DNA from: Acrocarpospora phusangensis
GTDB taxonomy: Bacteria; Actinomycetota; Actinomycetes; Streptosporangiales; Streptosporangiaceae
DNA: 34,065 nucleotides
NCBI RefSeq assembly: GCF_016862995.1
Contig: NZ_BOOA01000086.1
Span: 1 to 34,065, forward strand
Reading direction: 5' to 3'
Part shown: positions 16,650 through 24,516 of the stretch, piece by piece
How the letters are laid out: every line of letters starts with the position of its first letter
How positions within the stretch are numbered: position 1 is the first letter of the stretch
The notes under the pieces: generated by a model
Databases searched by the model: none
What the model was told of the DNA's origin: nothing
The model's input: the letters and a program-made list of their open reading frames with translations, nothing else
Program-made: the position numbers and the translations under genes

Positions 16650-17864
16650 ATGACGTACCCGGTGGTCGTCGTGGGGATCGGCGCCGACGGATGGGACGGG
16701 CTGTCGCCGGCCGCGCGGCGGGAGATCGAGAGCGCGGACGTGCTGATGGGCAGTGCCCGGCAGCTCGCCCTGGTCGCGACCTACGCCGAGCAGGTCACCT
16801 GGCCCTCGCCCCTGCTTCCGGCGCTGCCGGGCCTGCTCGCCGGGTACGGCGGGCGCCGGGTCTGCGTCCTGGCGAGCGGCGACCCCATGTTCCACGGCAT
16901 CGGCTCGACCCTGGTCCGCATCCTCGGCAGGGAGAACGTCAGGATCGTGCCCTCGCCGTCGTCGGTCTCGCTGGCGTGCGCGCGCATGGGCTGGCCGGTC
17001 GAGCGTACCCACGTGGTCAGCGCCGTCGGCCGCCCGCTCGCCGCGCTCAACGCGGCCCTGCGCCCCGGCGAACGCCTCCTGGTGCTCGGCGCCGACCCCG
17101 CCCGCGTGGCGGAACTCCTCATCAACGCCGGGTACGGCGAAAGCCCCTTCAGCGTCCTGGAGCTCCTGGGCGCGCCCGGCGAGCACGTCCGCCACACCAC
17201 CGCCGCGGGCTGGGCCATCTGGGGAGACGACCCGGACCCGCTCAACATCGTGGCCGTCGAATGCCTCGCCGCCCCCGGCACGCCGGTGCCCCCGCGCGTG
17301 CCCGGCCTCCCCGACGACAGCTTCGACCACGACGGCCAGCTCACCAAGCGCGAGGTCCGCGCGGTCACCCTCGGCCTGCTCGGCACCGACGGCATCCTCT
17401 GGGACATCGGCGCGGGCGCGGGCAGCATCGCCATCGAATGGCTCCGCGCCCACCCCACCGGCACCGCGATCGCCATCGAACGCGACCCGGCCCGCGCCAC
17501 CCGCATCGCCGATAACGCCGAATCCCTCGGCACCCCCGCGCTGCGCGTCCTCACCGGCTCCGCCCCCGACGCCCTCACCGCCCTCACCATCCCGCCCACC
17601 ACGATCTTCGTCGGCGGCGGCCTCACCACCCCCGGCCTCCTCGACCAGTGCTGGACCCGCCTGAGCCCGGGCGGCCGCCTGGTCGCCAACGCGGTCACCC
17701 TCGAATCCGAAGCCGTCCTCACCACCTGGTACGGCCGCCTCGGCGGCGACCTCCTCCGCCTCTCCGTCAGCAGAGCCGCCCCCATCGGCGCCTTCACCAC
17801 CTGGCGCCCCCACCTCCCGGTCACCATCTGGTCGGTGACCAAACCCTCCGAGGACCCTCGATGA
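16650..17864 (+). CDS. cobL: Precorrin-6Y C5,15-methyltransferase (decarboxylating)
   Basis: A 404-aa bifunctional enzyme that methylates C5 and C15 and decarboxylates the C12 acetate side chain. The N-terminal CbiE-type domain (about 1-200) starts VVVVGIGADGWDGL and has SGDPMFHGIGSTL. The C-terminal CbiT-type domain has the SAM motif WDIGAGAGSIAIEW at about 251-264, and FVGGGLTTPG. ATG 16650 starts the canonical domain; an upstream frame extension to 16590 adds an unrelated tail and is rejected. No obvious Shine-Dalgarno precedes it. The gap from the PPOX gene is 156 nt with nothing recognisable. Confidence 0.94.
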   Translation: MTYPVVVVGIGADGWDGLSPAARREIESADVLMGSARQLALVATYAEQVTWPSPLLPALPGLLAGYGGRRVCVLASGDPMFHGIGSTLVRILGRENVRIVPSPSSVSLACARMGWPVERTHVVSAVGRPLAALNAALRPGERLLVLGADPARVAELLINAGYGESPFSVLELLGAPGEHVRHTTAAGWAIWGDDPDPLNIVAVECLAAPGTPVPPRVPGLPDDSFDHDGQLTKREVRAVTLGLLGTDGILWDIGAGAGSIAIEWLRAHPTGTAIAIERDPARATRIADNAESLGTPALRVLTGSAPDALTALTIPPTTIFVGGGLTTPGLLDQCWTRLSPGGRLVANAVTLESEAVLTTWYGRLGGDLLRLSVSRAAPIGAFTTWRPHLPVTIWSVTKPSEDPR

Positions 17865-18112
17865 CGCTCCATCTCCCGGGTCACCGCCCGGCGAGTCCTT
17901 CGACGACCATGATGTCGATCTGTCTCCGGGGGACGGTCCGGCCCATCGCCAGGTGCCGGAATATCCCAGCGACGATCTCTCCCGGGTCGCCGTCTCGGAG
18001 TGGCGAGTCCTCCCATGCGTGCCGATGACGATCCGACTTCAGGTCGCCGTCTGATCGGTGGCCGAATCCTACGAGGAAATGCGATGACGATTCAGCTTTC
18101 AGGTGGCTTGCG
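17861..18112 (+). repeat. Degenerate repeat-rich gap between cobL and cobM
   Basis: Related blocks recur four times: around 17861-17904, 17972-18015, 18022-18070 and 18080-18112. The first two share ATCTC..CCCGGGTC.CCG and GGCGAGTCCT; the last two share CGATGACGAT and TTCAGGT. They look like decayed tandem duplications that include sequence near the cobM start. A 55-codon frame starts in the cobL stop (17861-18028) but encodes nothing recognisable. Confidence 0.5.
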
Positions 18113-18856
18113 GTGACGGTTTACTTCATCGGTGCGGGTCCGGGTGCGCCGGATCTCATCACGGTTCGCGGGCAGCGCCTGATCGAACGCCTGCCGGTCT
18201 GCCTGTACGCGGGCTCGCTCGTCCCGCCGGAGCTGATCGCCGCCTGCCCGCCGGGCGCGCGGCTGGTCGACACCGCCCGGCTGAACCTGGACGAGATCAT
18301 CGCCGAACTGGTCGCCGCCAACACCGCCGGCCTGGACGTGGCCCGGCTGCACTCCGGCGACCCGTCCGTCTTCAGCGCCATGGCCGAGCAGATGCGCCGC
18401 CTGGACGCCGAGGGCGTCCCCTACGAGGTGGTGCCGGGGGTGCCCGCCTTCGCGGCCGCCGCCGCCACACTCGGGCGTGAGCTGACCGTCCCCGGCGTCG
18501 CCCAGACGATCGTCCTCACCCGCACGGCGCTTCGCGCGACCCCCATGCCCGAACGCGAGGACCTTCCCACCCTGAGCCGCAGCCGCGCCACCATGGTCCT
18601 GCACCTCGCCGTCCAGCGCGTCGACGCGGTCGTCGCCGACCTCACCCCCGAGTACGGCGCGGACTGTCCCGCGGCCGTCGTCGCCTGGGCGAGCCGCGCG
18701 AACGAGACGGTGCTGCGCGGCACCCTGGCCGATATCGCGGCGAAGGTCCACGCCGCCGGCATCACCCGAACCGCCGTCATCATCGTCGGCAGCGCGCTCA
18801 GCGCCTCCACGTTTCCGGACAGCCACCTGTATTCCACGACCCGCCCCCGGCCTTGA
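18113..18856 (+). CDS. cobM: Precorrin-4 C11-methyltransferase
   Basis: A 247-aa SAM-dependent methyltransferase of the tetrapyrrole methylase family that methylates C11 of precorrin-4. The N-terminal VYFIGAGPGAPDLITVRG, the SGDPSVFSAM loop, and PYEVVPGVPAFAAAAATLGRELT are diagnostic. The length is normal. GTG 18113 is the only start giving the usual short N-terminus. It is the last plus-strand gene of the first cobalamin operon and converges with cbiD 102 nt away; no clear terminator hairpin was identified between them. Confidence 0.94.
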   Translation: MTVYFIGAGPGAPDLITVRGQRLIERLPVCLYAGSLVPPELIAACPPGARLVDTARLNLDEIIAELVAANTAGLDVARLHSGDPSVFSAMAEQMRRLDAEGVPYEVVPGVPAFAAAAATLGRELTVPGVAQTIVLTRTALRATPMPEREDLPTLSRSRATMVLHLAVQRVDAVVADLTPEYGADCPAAVVAWASRANETVLRGTLADIAAKVHAAGITRTAVIIVGSALSASTFPDSHLYSTTRPRP

Positions 18857-18958
18857 CCGATGAAACGTCTCGGGTGCCGCTGCAAGGTCATGGCAGGGGG
18901 CCTCCGGCGCTGTCCCGCTGTTCCTTGTGGGGGGAGTTCGGTCCTGATCGGCCTGGTC

Positions 18959-20068
18959 CTACGGCTCCGGGCGAACAGGCGGACGCCAAGGTAGCTCGCC
19001 GGGCGCGCGGCCGACGACGGCTCCCGCACGGTCGATGACAACGACGTCGACGCAGACGGGCGAACCGGTCAGGACGTTCAGGGCGCTGCTCCGGGCGCGG
19101 GCGGCGATGAGGTCGCCGAGGGGGAGGTCCGCGGACTGGGAGAGGCGGAGGGCGTGCAGGGCCGTGTTGGCGGATTCGATCTGGGAGATCAGGTCGGGGG
19201 AGGCTCCGGCTTCGGCGGCGAGGGCGCCCAGGAAGGCGGGGTTGACCTGGGAGCGGGCGGAGTGGAGGTCCAGGTGGCCGTCGGCGAGTTTGGCGAGTTT
19301 GCCGACGCCGCCGACGATGGTGAGGCGCGGGATGGGGTGGCGGCGCAGGTATTTGAGGACGGCGCCGGCGAAGTCGCCCATGTCGAGGAGGGCGTCGTCG
19401 GGCAGGCCGTACAGGGTGGTGGCGACCTGTTCCGAGGTGCTGCCGGTGCAGGCGGCGACGTGGGGGTGGCCGGCGGCGCGGGCGACGTCGACGCCGCGGC
19501 GGATGCTGTCGATCCAGGCGGAACACGAGTACGGGACGACGACGCCGGTGGTGCCGAGGATGGACAGGCCGCCGAGGATGCCGAGCCGGGGGTTCCAGGT
19601 CTTGCGGGCGAGCTCCTCCCCGCCTTCGACGGAGATCTCCACCACGACGTCGCCGGTGCCGCCGTCGCGGGCGGCGACGGCCGTCACGTGGTCGGTCATC
19701 ATCCGCCGGGGGACCGGGTTGATCGCGGGCTCCCCGACGGCGAGCGGCAGGCCGGGCTTGGTCACGGTCCCGACGCCGGGCCCGGCCTGGAAGGCCACGC
19801 CGGAGCCGGGCACGCCGGGCCGTACCGTGGCCACCACGAGCGCGCCGTGGGTCACGTCCGGGTCGTCGCCCGCGTCCTTGACGATCGCGGCCATCGCCCA
19901 CCCGTCGCCGAGCGACTCACGCGCCAGCGCGAACGACGGCCGCCTGTCCTTGGGCAGGACGATCTCGACCGGGTCCGGGAACTCGCCGGTGAGCAGCGCC
20001 GTGTACGCGGCCGTGGTCGCGGCGGTCGCGCACGCGCCCGTGGTCCATCCGTATCTGAGCCCGCTCAT
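18959..20068 (-). CDS. cbiD: Cobalt-precorrin-5B (C1)-methyltransferase CbiD
   Basis: A 369-aa enzyme of the CbiD family that methylates C1 of the corrin ring coupled to loss of the extruded acetyl unit. The N-terminal RYGWTTGACATAATTAAYTAL is the family signature, with ILGGLSILGTTGVVVPYS and VGGVGKLAKLADGHLDLHSARSQV. CbiD is the anaerobic-pathway enzyme; here it accompanies CobG, an oxygen-dependent step, and takes the place of CobF. The ATG at 20068 overlaps the cobK stop (ATGA). It is the last gene of the minus-strand operon. Confidence 0.95.
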   Translation of the reverse strand: MSGLRYGWTTGACATAATTAAYTALLTGEFPDPVEIVLPKDRRPSFALARESLGDGWAMAAIVKDAGDDPDVTHGALVVATVRPGVPGSGVAFQAGPGVGTVTKPGLPLAVGEPAINPVPRRMMTDHVTAVAARDGGTGDVVVEISVEGGEELARKTWNPRLGILGGLSILGTTGVVVPYSCSAWIDSIRRGVDVARAAGHPHVAACTGSTSEQVATTLYGLPDDALLDMGDFAGAVLKYLRRHPIPRLTIVGGVGKLAKLADGHLDLHSARSQVNPAFLGALAAEAGASPDLISQIESANTALHALRLSQSADLPLGDLIAARARSSALNVLTGSPVCVDVVVIDRAGAVVGRAPGELPWRPPVRPEP

Positions 20069-20808
20069 GGCACGAGTATGGCGTCGAGCCAGGCCACCGC
20101 CTCGCCGACCGTGCTCGCCGTGCGCACGCCGGGCGGCGGGGGCGGACGCCGTACCACGACGACGGGAAGGCTCAGCTCGCGGGCGGCGGCGAGCTTGGCG
20201 GAGGTCATCGCGCCGCCGCTGTCCTTGGTGACGACCACGTCGATCCGGTGCCCGCGCATGAGGGCGAGTTCCCCTTCGCGCGTGTACGGCCCCCGGCTGA
20301 GCAGCACCTCCATCCGGGGCGGAAACGGCGGCTCCGGCGTGTCGACCGACCGCGCCAGGAACCACACGCCGGACAGGTGGGCGAAGACGGCCAGGCTGCG
20401 GCGGCCGGTCGTGAGGAACGCGCGCGAGCCGACGGCCGGCAGCAGCGCCGCGGCCTCCTCCAGGGTGGCCGTCCACCGCCAGTCGTCGCCGGGCGCGGCG
20501 GTCCAGCCGGGCCTGCGCAGCACCAGCAGCGGAACCCCCGCGCGCTCGGCCGCCGCCACGGCGGAGGCGGTCATCCGCGCCGCGAACGGATGCGACGCGT
20601 CCACGACCACGTCCACCCGCTCCGCGCGCAGCCAGTCGGCGAGCCCGCCGGGCCCGCCGAACCCGCCGATCCGGACCTCGCCCTCGGGCAGCCGGGGATC
20701 GTTCACCCGCCCCGCCAGCGACGAGACCGTCCGCATCCGCCCGTGTACGGCCGCCGCCAGCCGCCTGGCCTCGTCCGTCCCCCCGATGATCAGCAGCCGG
20801 GGGCTCAT
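20065..20808 (-). CDS. cobK: Precorrin-6A reductase
   Basis: A 247-aa NADPH-dependent reductase converting precorrin-6A to precorrin-6B. It has the CobK/CbiJ start LLIIGGTDEARRLA, SSLAGRV, IGGFGGPGGLADWL, VVVDASHPFAARMTASA and the C-terminal VVTKDSGGAMTSAKLAAARELSLPVVVVRRP. The length is normal. Start and stop overlap neighbouring genes by 4 nt, so translation is coupled to cobIJ before it and cbiD after it. Confidence 0.95.
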   Translation of the reverse strand: MSPRLLIIGGTDEARRLAAAVHGRMRTVSSLAGRVNDPRLPEGEVRIGGFGGPGGLADWLRAERVDVVVDASHPFAARMTASAVAAAERAGVPLLVLRRPGWTAAPGDDWRWTATLEEAAALLPAVGSRAFLTTGRRSLAVFAHLSGVWFLARSVDTPEPPFPPRMEVLLSRGPYTREGELALMRGHRIDVVVTKDSGGAMTSAKLAAARELSLPVVVVRRPPPPPGVRTASTVGEAVAWLDAILVP

Positions 20809-22349
20809 GCCGGATAGCGGCGCGGCGTGAACACGACGTCCCCCCGCTCCCTGGCGACGATCCGCGTGGTCGACGACCCGACGATCAGCAGGCAGCGCAT
20901 GTCCACGCCGGCCGGGTCCAGCTCGCCCAGCGTGGTCACGCGGACGTCCTCCGCGGGCGAGCCCACGGCACGCCCGATGATCACCGGCGTGCCGGGGTCG
21001 CGATGCTCCAGGAGCAGGTCCCGGGCCGCCGCCACCTGCCAGGTCCTGGTCCTGGACGCCGGGTTGTACACGGCCAGCACCAGATCCGCCCGCGCGGCGG
21101 CGCGCACCCGGTCCGCCACGACCTCCCACGGTTTGAGCTGGTCCGACAGGGAGATCACGCAGTAGTCGTGCCCGAGCGGCGCCCCGGCCCGCGCCGCGAC
21201 CGCGTGCGCCGCCGTGAGCCCCGGAACCACCCGTACGGGCACGCCCGCGAACCGCTCCTCGCAGGCCACCTCCAGCACCGCGCTCGCCATCGCGAAGACG
21301 CCGGGATCGCCCGAGGAGACCACCGCCACCCGCGACCCGGACAGCGCCAGCTCCAGCGCGTGGGCGGCCCGCTCGGCCTCGACCCGGTTGTCGGTCGCGT
21401 GCCGCTTCTGGCGCGGGTTCGCGGGCACCCGGTCCAGGTAGGGCCCGTACCCGACCAGTTCGTCGGCGGTCATCAGCGCGTCCTGCGCCTCGGGCGTCAG
21501 CCACGGCCGCCCGGCGGGGCCGAGCCCGACGACGGCCACCTCGCCCGCCGCCGGCGGCGGGGCCGTACGCGCCGGCGGGGCGGCCGGGTCGCGTACCGGG
21601 CTGGGCAGCAGAGCCAGCGAGAAGTAGGGCACGGAGGCCGGGTCCACGTCGGCCAGGGGGGCGATGCGCTCGCCCGCCGTGGTGGCCCGCTCCACGTACC
21701 AGGCGTCGTCCAGCCGGCCCGCCGCCGCGAAGGCGTCCCGCACCTTCTCGAAGGTACGGCCCAGCTTCAGGATCGCCACCGAGTCCGCCGACCCGATGTG
21801 CGCGGCGAGCCGTTCCGCCGGAAGCGTGCCCGGCAGGACCGTCAGCGTCTCGTCCCGCTCGACCAGCGGGCGCCCCAGCACGGCCGCCGCCCCGCTCACC
21901 GACGTCACCCCCGGCACGACCTCGGTCTCGTACCGGTGCGCCAGCCGCTTGTGCATGTGCATGTACGACCCGTAGAACATCGGGTCGCCCTCGCACAGCA
22001 CGACCACGTCCCGGCCCGCGTCCAGATGCTCCGCCAGCCGGATCGCGCACGCCGCGTAGAAGTCGTCGAGCGCGCCCTGGTAGCCGCCCGGATGGCCGGT
22101 CGTCTCCGTGGTGACCGGGTAGACGAGCGCCTCCTCGACCTGGTCGCCGCTCAGGTAGGGGGCCGCCACCGAGCGGGCGATGCTCCGGCCGTGGCGGGCG
22201 CTGTGGTAGGCGATCACCCCGGCGGAGCCGATCAGCCGGGCCGCCTTCACGGTCACCAGCTCGGGGTCCCCGGGGCCGAGGCCGACGCCGTACAGCCGGC
22301 CGGGGTTGTTCGCGGGCCGGGTCACCTGGTTCGCACCATCCTCGTTCAT
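20805..22349 (-). CDS. cobIJ: CobI-CobJ fusion: precorrin-2 C20- and precorrin-3B C17-methyltransferase
   Basis: A 514-aa fusion of two tetrapyrrole methylases. The CobI half (about 15-250) starts [18 protein letters not shown] and has [13 protein letters not shown] and [13 protein letters not shown]. After a proline/alanine linker (about 255-270), the CobJ half starts [18 protein letters not shown] and has [42 protein letters not shown] and [11 protein letters not shown]. It adds methyls at C20 and C17, the latter with ring contraction. Fusion of these two activities is known from mycobacteria. Overlaps of 4 nt join it to cobH and cobK. Confidence 0.96.
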   Translation of the reverse strand: MNEDGANQVTRPANNPGRLYGVGLGPGDPELVTVKAARLIGSAGVIAYHSARHGRSIARSVAAPYLSGDQVEEALVYPVTTETTGHPGGYQGALDDFYAACAIRLAEHLDAGRDVVVLCEGDPMFYGSYMHMHKRLAHRYETEVVPGVTSVSGAAAVLGRPLVERDETLTVLPGTLPAERLAAHIGSADSVAILKLGRTFEKVRDAFAAAGRLDDAWYVERATTAGERIAPLADVDPASVPYFSLALLPSPVRDPAAPPARTAPPPAAGEVAVVGLGPAGRPWLTPEAQDALMTADELVGYGPYLDRVPANPRQKRHATDNRVEAERAAHALELALSGSRVAVVSSGDPGVFAMASAVLEVACEERFAGVPVRVVPGLTAAHAVAARAGAPLGHDYCVISLSDQLKPWEVVADRVRAAARADLVLAVYNPASRTRTWQVAAARDLLLEHRDPGTPVIIGRAVGSPAEDVRVTTLGELDPAGVDMRCLLIVGSSTTRIVARERGDVVFTPRRYPA

Positions 22350-22966
22350 TCTTCTTCGCTCGCGATCGCGTTGATCGCCGCGGCCGTCATGGCGCTGCCG
22401 CCCCGGCGTCCCCGTACCACCAGGAACTCCAGGTCGTCGCGGGCGGCGAGCGCGTCCTTGGACTCCGCCGCGCCGATGAAGCCGACCGGAACCCCCAGCA
22501 CGGCGGCGGGCCGTCCCGCGCCTTCGTCGATCATCTCCAGCAGCCGGAAGAGCGCCGTCGGCGCGTTGCCGATGGCCACGACCGAGCCCTCCAGGCGGTC
22601 CCGCCACAGTTCCAGCGCCGCCGCGCTCCTGGTGGTGCCCAGCCGCCCGGCCAGGGCGGGTACGCGGGGGTCGCTCAGCGTGCAGACCACGTCGTTGCCG
22701 GCGGGCAGCCGTCTGCGGGTCACGCCGGAGGCCACCATCCAGGCGTCGCACAGCACCGGCGCGCCGCCCCGCAGGGCCGCCTCCGCCGCCGCGACCACGC
22801 CGGGCGACCAGGCCAGATCCCGGACGAGATCCACCATCCCGCAGGCGTGGATCATCCGGACGGCCACCCGCGCCACGTCCCGCGGGAGCCCGTCCAGCTC
22901 CGCCTCGGCGCGGATCGTGGCGAACGACCGCCGGTAGATCTCCGCCCCGTCCCGGACGTAAGTCAC
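22346..22966 (-). CDS. cobH: Precorrin-8X methylmutase
   Basis: A 206-aa isomerase that moves the C11 methyl to C12, giving hydrogenobyrinic acid. The catalytic His lies in RMIHACG (H40). [26 protein letters not shown] and [13 protein letters not shown] are family blocks, and the length is normal. GTG 22966 is preceded by AGGAGG; the frame is open further upstream only as a shadow of cobG. Overlaps of 4 nt with cobG (GTGA) and cobIJ (ATGA). Confidence 0.95.
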   Translation of the reverse strand: MTYVRDGAEIYRRSFATIRAEAELDGLPRDVARVAVRMIHACGMVDLVRDLAWSPGVVAAAEAALRGGAPVLCDAWMVASGVTRRRLPAGNDVVCTLSDPRVPALAGRLGTTRSAAALELWRDRLEGSVVAIGNAPTALFRLLEMIDEGAGRPAAVLGVPVGFIGAAESKDALAARDDLEFLVVRGRRGGSAMTAAAINAIASEEE

Positions 22967-24225
22967 CCCATCCTCCTGACCCGCACGTCCTCGACCACGG
23001 CGTGCAACCCCCGATGCGTACGGCTCACGCCCCCGCGATCCACCCGATATCCCCCTTCGACCGCCACCACGTCCACGACCTCGCCCCGGGGCCGCCCGCA
23101 ACGCCGCTCGCACCCGGCCCAGTGCACGGCCACCCCGCCACCAATGACCGGCACCGACGACCGGGCGTCGCCCTGTACGTCGCTCAGCGACTTCGCGCAT
23201 CCCGGCCGGCCCGCGCACGCCGAGACGCCGATCCACGCCGACCGCGGATCGGTGACCAGCCCCGCCTCCACCAGCCGGGCCCCGGCCCACCCGATCCTGT
23301 CACCGGTGAGCCCCAGCACGACCACGCCCCGCCACGGCGTCAGCCGCACCTGCGCGCCCTCCTCGGCCAGTCGCGCCAGCACCTCCACCTGGGCGGCGGA
23401 CAGCCGCCCCAGCGGAACCGCCGCGCCGACCGCGGCGGTCCCGTCCCGCAGCGGGATCACTCCCACCAGTTCCTGCAGCGCCGGGCCGGCTCCCACGGGT
23501 TCGTCCCGTAACGTGCCGGATCGGGCGGCCTCAGGCAGCCGGGCCGCCGTCCTGGCGGGCCCGTCCGGAAGCTCGGACAGCCGCCACGCGTGGCTGCCGT
23601 CCTCGGCGCGCACGGCCAGGAAGCTCTCCGCCGCCGCCAGCATCAGCGGCACGGCCGACCCGGCGGAGCAGCGCAACCCCTGATCCGTGCCACCCAGCAG
23701 GACCGCGACGCCGCCCGCCAGGGGGACGGCCGTCACGTCCGCGTCCAGCGCGGCCACGTCCCCGGTCCCGTCGTCCAGGGCGAACAGGAAACGGCCGGGC
23801 AGGCCGGCCAGCGGCGTACACGAGATCAGCTCTCGGTCCAGGGCGGTGACCAGCGGGCGCACGCCGAGCACGCCGCGCGGGCCGAGCCCGGTCAGCGGAG
23901 ACGCGACGATGTTGCGGACCCGCTCATGGGTGGCCGACGGCAGCAGACCCGCCGCCGCGATGCGATCGGCGAAGGCGACCGGATCGCGCACCGCCCTGAC
24001 CTGCACGTTCGCGCGGGACGTCAGCTCGACGCAGCCGTCCCCGAGATCCGCTGCCAGGGCGCGGAGCCCGGCCGCGGAGATCTCCCCGCCGGGTACGCGC
24101 ACCCGCGCCAGCGGCCCGTCGGCGGCCTCGTGCAACTGCAGGGCTCCAGGGCAGGCATCAGATCCACGTCGGATGTGATCTAAGACGCTTCGCGTCGGAA
24201 TCCCTGATTGTCCGGCAATGGCCAC
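22963..24225 (-). CDS. cobG: Precorrin-3B synthase
   Basis: A 420-aa oxygen-dependent monooxygenase with a sulfite/nitrite-reductase-like fold. It hydroxylates precorrin-3A at C20 and forms the ring-D gamma-lactone. The N-terminal [23 protein letters not shown] is typical. The Fe-S/siroheme-type cysteines are in [15 protein letters not shown] and [12 protein letters not shown]. The only reasonable start is GTG 24225, which stands 7 nt after a TACGAT hexamer on the minus strand (24238-24233), so the operon may begin as a leaderless message with no room for a riboswitch. First gene of the cobG-cobH-cobIJ-cobK-cbiD operon. Confidence 0.93.
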   Translation of the reverse strand: MAIAGQSGIPTRSVLDHIRRGSDACPGALQLHEAADGPLARVRVPGGEISAAGLRALAADLGDGCVELTSRANVQVRAVRDPVAFADRIAAAGLLPSATHERVRNIVASPLTGLGPRGVLGVRPLVTALDRELISCTPLAGLPGRFLFALDDGTGDVAALDADVTAVPLAGGVAVLLGGTDQGLRCSAGSAVPLMLAAAESFLAVRAEDGSHAWRLSELPDGPARTAARLPEAARSGTLRDEPVGAGPALQELVGVIPLRDGTAAVGAAVPLGRLSAAQVEVLARLAEEGAQVRLTPWRGVVVLGLTGDRIGWAGARLVEAGLVTDPRSAWIGVSACAGRPGCAKSLSDVQGDARSSVPVIGGGVAVHWAGCERRCGRPRGEVVDVVAVEGGYRVDRGGVSRTHRGLHAVVEDVRVRRMG

Positions 24226-24319
24226 GTCCTGGATCGTAGGGCCTTTACGGGCGCTTTGCTCCCCAGGGGGCGGGCGTTGGTGACCTTTGGGCGGGGTGTC
24301 CTGGAAAGCGAGGTTGGCA

Positions 24320-24325
24320 TAGGCT
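24320..24325 (+). promoter_or_regulatory. -10 element of the cobN riboswitch transcript
   Basis: TAGGCT predicts a start near 24331-24333, which is where the riboswitch P1 helix begins. The -35 region (about 24296-24302) is weak. The agreement with P1 supports the call. Confidence 0.45.
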
Positions 24326-24330
24326 CCTCG

Positions 24331-24475
24331 TGGCGACGGCGTACGAGGAAGCCGGTGTGAATCCGGCGCGGTCCCGCCACTGTCACCGGGGAGCGAACCC
24401 CACCAGGGCCACTGTCACAGGGAAGGCCGGGGGGAGCGTCGAGCCGGGAGCCAGGACACTCGCGCCGCCGCGGCT
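24331..24475 (+). ncRNA. Cobalamin riboswitch upstream of cobN
   Basis: The core GAGGAAGCCGGTGTGAATCC is followed by GGCGCGGTCCC, the B12 box GCCACTGTC at 24376-24384, and GGGAGCCAGGACACT. A 9-position P1 with one mismatch closes the aptamer (GCGACGGCG 24333-24341 with CGCCGCCGC 24463-24471). It is about 50 nt longer than the cbtB riboswitch, mainly in the arm after the B12 box, which carries a second copy of GCCACTGTCAC at 24408-24418. The cobN ribosome site GAGGGAGGG follows at 24501-24509. Confidence 0.92.
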
Positions 24476-24516
24476 TCCGACGACCCGGGGCGCGGACCCC
24501 GAGGGAGGGCTTTCGC

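Noticed and set aside
17861-18028. 55-codon frame starting in the cobL stop (ATGA)
   Set aside because: Start overlap is attractive, but codon third positions are mixed, the sequence is built of the local degenerate repeats, and no family is recognisable.
24390-24475. Second tandem riboswitch suggested by the repeated GCCACTGTCAC
   Set aside because: Only one full core (GGAAGCCGGTG and AGCCAGGA) is present; the second copy lacks it.
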